Of a DNA stretch of 64,000 nucleotides, positions 60,594 to 64,000 are shown piece by piece. The stretch spans positions 93,131 to 157,130 of the forward strand of contig NZ_JBNVZV010000009.1 in assembly GCF_050496545.1 (NCBI RefSeq), in the 5' to 3' direction. The position numbers were made by a program, and so were the translations under genes. A model generated the notes under the pieces. It made no database searches. It saw only the letters and a list, made by a program, of their open reading frames with translations, and was not told the DNA's origin. The stretch is from Phycicoccus avicenniae_A (GTDB lineage: Bacteria; Actinomycetota; Actinomycetes; Actinomycetales; Dermatophilaceae). Each line of letters begins with the position of its first letter. Within the stretch, counting starts at the first letter, position 1.

Positions 60594-63224
60594 ATGACTG
60601 ACCAGCCCGTCGAGTTCGACCGCACGGAGCCGATCGACCTCAACACCGAGATGCAGCGCTCGTACATCGAGTACGCGATGTCGGTCATCGTCTCCCGCGC
60701 GCTGCCCGACGTCCGCGACGGCCTCAAGCCGGTGCACCGCCGCGTGCTCTACGCGATGTACGACGGCGGCTATCGCCCCGACCGCGGCTTCAACAAGTGC
60801 AGCCGCGTCGTCGGCGACGTCATGGGCCAGTACCACCCGCACGGCGACAGCGCGATCTACGACGCCCTCGTCCGGCTCGTCCAGGACTGGTCGCTGCGCT
60901 ACCCGCTGGTCCAGGGCCAGGGCAACTTCGGCTCCCCCGGTGACGACCCGGCCGCCGCGCCGCGGTACACCGAGTGCCGGATGGCCCCGCTGTCGATGGA
61001 GATGGTCCGCGACATCGACCAGGAGACCGTCGACTTCAAGCCGAACTACGACGGCAAGACCCTCGAGCCCGAGGTCCTCCCCTCGCGCTTCCCGAACCTG
61101 CTCGTCAACGGCTCGGCCGGCATCGCCGTCGGCATGGCCACCCAGATCCCGCCGCACAACCTGCGCGAGGTCGCCGCCGCCGCCGAGTGGATGCTGCGCC
61201 ACCCCGACGCGAGCCGCGAGGAGGCGCTGGCCGCCGTCATGCGCGAGATCCCCGGCCCGGACTTCCCCACCGGCGCGCTCATCATGGGCCACCGGGGGAT
61301 CGACGACGCCTACCGCACCGGCCGCGGCTCGATCATCATGCGGGCGGTCGTCGAGGTCGAGGAGATCCAGGGCCGGCAGTGCCTCGTCGTCACCGAGCTG
61401 CCGTACCAGGTCAACCCGGACAGCCTCGCCCAGAAGATCGCCGAGCACGTCAAGGACGGCCGGCTCTCGGGCATCGCCGACATCCGGGACGAGACCTCGG
61501 GCCGCACCGGCCAGCGCCTCGTCATCGTGCTCAAGCGCGACGCCATCGCCAAGGTCGTGCTCAACAACCTCTACAAGCACACGCAGCTGCAGACGACGTT
61601 CGGCGCGAACATGCTCGCCCTCGTCGACGGCGTGCCGCGCACGCTGCCGATCGACGCCTTCATCCGGTACTGGTGCGAGCACCAGATCGACGTCATCCAG
61701 CGGCGCACGGCCTACCGGCTGCGCAAGGCCGAGGAGGAGATCCACATCCTCCGCGGCTACCTCAAGGCCCTCGACATGCTCGACGAGGTCATCGCGCTCA
61801 TCCGCCGGTCGCCGACCGTCGAGGAGGCCCGCAACGGCCTCATCGACCTGCTCGAGATCGATGAGATCCAGGCGCGCGCCATCCTCGACCTCCAGCTGCG
61901 GCGCCTCGCGGCCCTGGAGCGGCAGAAGATCATCGACGACCACGACAAGCTGCAGGCGCAGATCGAGGACTTTAAGGACATCCTCGCGAAGCCCGAGCGG
62001 CAGCGCGACATCGTCTCCGAGGAGCTCGCCGGCATCGTCGAGAAGTTCGGCGACGAGCGCCGGACGACGATCATGCCCACCGACGGCGACATGTCGATGG
62101 AGGACCTCATCCCCGAGGAGGACGTGGTCGTCACCATCACCCGCGGCGGCTACGCCAAGCGCACCCGCGTCGACGCGTACCGCTCGCAGCGGCGCGGCGG
62201 CAAGGGCGTGCGCGGGGCGGCGCTGCGCGGTGAGGACATGGTCGACCACTTCTTCACGACCACCTCGCACCACTGGTTGCTCTTCTTCACCAACCTCGGC
62301 CGGGTCTACCGCGCCAAGGCCTACGAGCTGCCGGATGCCGGCCGCGACGGCAAGGGCCAGCACGTCGCGAACGTGATGGCCTTCCAGCCGGGCGAGGAGA
62401 TCGCCCAGGTGCTGGCCATCCGCTCCTACGACGACGCCGCGTACCTGCTGCTCGCCACGCGCGCCGGCCTGGTCAAGAAGACCCGGCTCGGCGAGTACGA
62501 CAGCCCCCGCACCGGCGGCCTCATCGCCATCAACCTCCGCGACGCCGACGAGCTGGTCGGGGTCGGGCTGGTCGACGAGCGCGACGACCTGCTGCTCGTC
62601 TCGCGCAAGGGGCAGTCGGTGCGCTTCCACGCCGACGACGCCACGCTGCGCCCGATGGGCCGCTCCACCTCCGGCGTCACCGGCATGAAGTTCCGCGACG
62701 GCGACGAGCTGCTCTCGATGTCGGTCGTGCGCGAGGGCGAGGACCCCGACGTGTTCGTCGTCTTCGAGTCCGGCCTGGCCAAGCGCTCGAAGGTCTCGGA
62801 GTGGAACGTCAAGGGCCGCGCGATCCTCGGTGTCGCCGTCGCCAAGCTGTCCGACAAGGGCGGTGACCTGGTCGGGGCGCTGACGGTCGACGAGGGCGAC
62901 GAGGTGCTCGTCGTCTTCGAGAAGGGCAACATCGTCCGCTCGCGCGTCGACGAGGTGCGCCTCACCGGTCGCAACACGATGGGTGTGCAGTTCGCCAAGC
63001 CCGGCAAGAACGACGCGATCGTGGCCGTCACCCGCAACCCGGAGAAGGAGGTCGAGGAGGCGGTCGAGGAGGCCATCGAGGCCGCCGAGGCGTCCGAGGG
63101 CTCCACTGATGTCGCTGTCGAGGGTTCCGGTCCGAGTGCCGAGAGCGACGGAGCGGGAGTCGCAGACGCCGCCGCCGATGCCGTACCGTCGGACGAGCAC
63201 GAGGACCGAGGAGGCAGTGAGTGA
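60594..63224 (+). CDS. gyrA: DNA gyrase subunit A
   Basis: 876-aa breakage-reunion subunit. Catalytic Tyr125 in APRYTE. The quinolone region reads HPHGDSAIYD with Ser86 and Asp90, the sensitive-type residues. Six C-terminal blades follow, then an acidic tail of about 55 residues. No intein. Its stop overlaps the DUF3566 start (GTGA). Confidence 0.98.
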   Translation: MTDQPVEFDRTEPIDLNTEMQRSYIEYAMSVIVSRALPDVRDGLKPVHRRVLYAMYDGGYRPDRGFNKCSRVVGDVMGQYHPHGDSAIYDALVRLVQDWSLRYPLVQGQGNFGSPGDDPAAAPRYTECRMAPLSMEMVRDIDQETVDFKPNYDGKTLEPEVLPSRFPNLLVNGSAGIAVGMATQIPPHNLREVAAAAEWMLRHPDASREEALAAVMREIPGPDFPTGALIMGHRGIDDAYRTGRGSIIMRAVVEVEEIQGRQCLVVTELPYQVNPDSLAQKIAEHVKDGRLSGIADIRDETSGRTGQRLVIVLKRDAIAKVVLNNLYKHTQLQTTFGANMLALVDGVPRTLPIDAFIRYWCEHQIDVIQRRTAYRLRKAEEEIHILRGYLKALDMLDEVIALIRRSPTVEEARNGLIDLLEIDEIQARAILDLQLRRLAALERQKIIDDHDKLQAQIEDFKDILAKPERQRDIVSEELAGIVEKFGDERRTTIMPTDGDMSMEDLIPEEDVVVTITRGGYAKRTRVDAYRSQRRGGKGVRGAALRGEDMVDHFFTTTSHHWLLFFTNLGRVYRAKAYELPDAGRDGKGQHVANVMAFQPGEEIAQVLAIRSYDDAAYLLLATRAGLVKKTRLGEYDSPRTGGLIAINLRDADELVGVGLVDERDDLLLVSRKGQSVRFHADDATLRPMGRSTSGVTGMKFRDGDELLSMSVVREGEDPDVFVVFESGLAKRSKVSEWNVKGRAILGVAVAKLSDKGGDLVGALTVDEGDEVLVVFEKGNIVRSRVDEVRLTGRNTMGVQFAKPGKNDAIVAVTRNPEKEVEEAVEEAIEAAEASEGSTDVAVEGSGPSAESDGAGVADAAADAVPSDEHEDRGGSE

Positions 63225-63775
63225 GCACCGCAGACAGCGCGGGGCGCCCCGCGCGCTCCTCGAACCCCGCCCGCCGTTCCGACTCCGGCGCCCTGCGCCG
63301 GGTCGCCGACTCGGGCCAGAGCACCCGCCCGGTCCCGACCGGCCGTGAGGCCGCGCCGGCCCGTCCGGCGGCCGCTGCCGCCGGGGGCTCGGCCGCGCCG
63401 CGTCCCGCGTCCTCGCGCCGGGTCCGGCTCACCGTCTCGCGCGTCGACCCGTGGTCGGCGATGAAGATCTCGTTCCTGCTGTCGGTGGCGCTCGGCATCG
63501 CGCTCGTCGTGGCGACGGTCGTCCTCTGGACGGTCCTCGACGCGATGGGCGTCTTCGACCAGGTCAACGGTGTGATCGGGCAGGTCATCCAGGACCAGGG
63601 CTCGAAGTTCGACATCCTCGACTTCATCGGCTTCACCCGCGTGGTGTCGCTCTCGATCGTCATCGCGGTCATCGACGTCATCCTCATCACCGCCATCGCG
63701 ACGCTGTCGGCGTTCCTCTACAACGTCTCCTCCGCGCTCGTCGGTGGCGTGCAGCTGACCCTCACCGACGACTGA
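63221..63775 (+). CDS. DUF3566 membrane protein
   Basis: 184-aa protein with a basic, Ala/Arg/Pro-rich N-terminus (1-65) and two membrane spans (about 82-108 and 145-170), the fixed layout of the DUF3566 family found after gyrA in actinobacteria (Rv0007 type). Coupled to gyrA by a 4-bp overlap and GAGGAGG. Thought to act at the membrane; exact role unclear. Confidence 0.93.
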   Translation: MSTADSAGRPARSSNPARRSDSGALRRVADSGQSTRPVPTGREAAPARPAAAAAGGSAAPRPASSRRVRLTVSRVDPWSAMKISFLLSVALGIALVVATVVLWTVLDAMGVFDQVNGVIGQVIQDQGSKFDILDFIGFTRVVSLSIVIAVIDVILITAIATLSAFLYNVSSALVGGVQLTLTDD

Positions 63776-63800
63776 GGTCCTCCGGCCCGCGCGCTTAGCG

Positions 63801-63847
63801 GGTCGAGGTGACGCCGGGCCGTCTGGTGGTGCGTTCTCACCTCGACC
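63801..63847. repeat. Inverted repeat with GGTCGAGGTGA arms
   Basis: GGTCGAGGTGA (63801-63811) and TCACCTCGACC (63837-63847) are exact complements with a 25-nt loop. First of two adjacent palindromes after DUF3566. Confidence 0.8.
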
Positions 63848-63867
63848 GCGCGGCGCTGCCCATCGGT

Positions 63868-63910
63868 TCGAGGTATCCCGCCACCCTCTCGCGGTGGCCG
63901 AATACCTCGA
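63868..63910. terminator. 18-bp hairpin downstream of gyrA-DUF3566
   Basis: Arms 63868-63885 and 63893-63910 pair in 16 of 18 positions around a 7-nt loop; outer sequence TCGAGGTAT/ATACCTCGA. Probable end of the gyrBA transcript, with the same TCGAGGT core as the palindromes at 5411, 52160 and 63801. Confidence 0.7.
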
Positions 63911-64000
63911 CTCCCAGTGGCGTGGACGGCGGGCGGGCTCGTTTTGGGGCGGTGGCGGGGCATCGGGTAACCTCGTGCATCGCGCCCCCGCACGGGGGCG
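63911..64000 (+). promoter_or_regulatory. Possible promoter at the window edge
   Basis: TAACCT (63968-63973) resembles a -10 element, and a 7-bp hairpin CGCCCCC/GGGGGCG fills 63983-64000. A tRNA-Ile gene commonly follows gyrA-DUF3566 in actinobacteria and could start just beyond the window, but no tRNA sequence is visible. Confidence 0.35.

Noticed and set aside
60303..63200. Long minus-strand open frame opposite gyrA
   Set aside because: Mirror of the gyrA codon pattern, no independent protein features.
60594..63224. Intein in gyrA or gyrB
   Set aside because: Both proteins have normal lengths and uninterrupted catalytic motifs.
63983..64000. tRNA-Ile start at the right edge
   Set aside because: Only a short GC hairpin is visible; no acceptor/D-arm sequence before the window ends.

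Overview
This is the origin-proximal part of a chromosome from a very high-GC actinobacterium. The order rpsR-ssb-rpsF-(GT-C membrane protein)-ponA / padR-ino1, mutT-murJ-sigM-rsmA-trxB-trxA-parB-parA-rsmG-jag-yidC-yidD-rnpA-rpmH-dnaA-dnaN-gnd-recF-DUF721-gyrB-gyrA-DUF3566 is the conserved actinobacterial core known from Mycobacterium and Streptomyces. The accessory content (a giant Ig/Fn3 protein operon, WXG100-like proteins, F420-type enzymes) fits the Micrococcales, perhaps the Intrasporangiaceae/Dermatophilaceae; that family placement is inference. No rRNA, tRNA, IS element, prophage or CRISPR array was found.

Layout. 0-5 kb (minus): ribosomal/SSB genes, a polytopic membrane protein and a bifunctional penicillin-binding protein. 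5-7.2 kb (plus): a PadR regulator and inositol-3-phosphate synthase. 7.3-22.7 kb (minus): a seven-gene operon of FHA/zinc-ribbon protein, transmembrane Ser/Thr kinase, FHA/helical protein, 2117-aa Ig/Fn3 surface protein, MoxR ATPase, DUF58 protein and a transglutaminase-fold membrane protein that lacks its catalytic Cys and Asp. A PP2C phosphatase lies just upstream. The order matches the kinase-fn3-AAA-DUF58-tgm (PFNA) cluster of Bifidobacterium. 23-28.4 kb: accessory genes, including a secreted nuclease/lamin-tail protein, YceI and two orphan WXG100-like proteins. 28.5-37.4 kb: cca, a Nudix hydrolase, murJ, a stand-alone pseudokinase, sigM with its putative anti-sigma factor, and trxBA behind a sigma-R/H-type promoter.

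37.5-48.3 kb is the replication/segregation centre. parAB and five parS sites (one inside parA, one over the rsmG start codon, three in a 1.36-kb gene-free stretch) sit a few kb from oriC. oriC lies between dnaA and dnaN and carries a cluster of DnaA boxes. 48.4-64 kb: gnd with a histone-like Lys/Ala tail, an orphan Hcp-like tube protein, recF and DUF721, then a roughly 6-kb accessory insertion before gyrB-gyrA. That insertion holds a TetR/F420-oxidoreductase pair, an enoyl-CoA hydratase homologue, an M4 protease fused to an emfourin-type inhibitor domain, an HSP90-like protein with a degenerate ATP site, and a putative lipoprotein.

The DNA also carries structure that genes do not explain: long near-perfect palindromes sharing a TCGAGGT core in gene gaps, a ~60-bp dispersed repeat present three times, and three copies of an AT-rich palindromic motif inside an FHA-protein gene.
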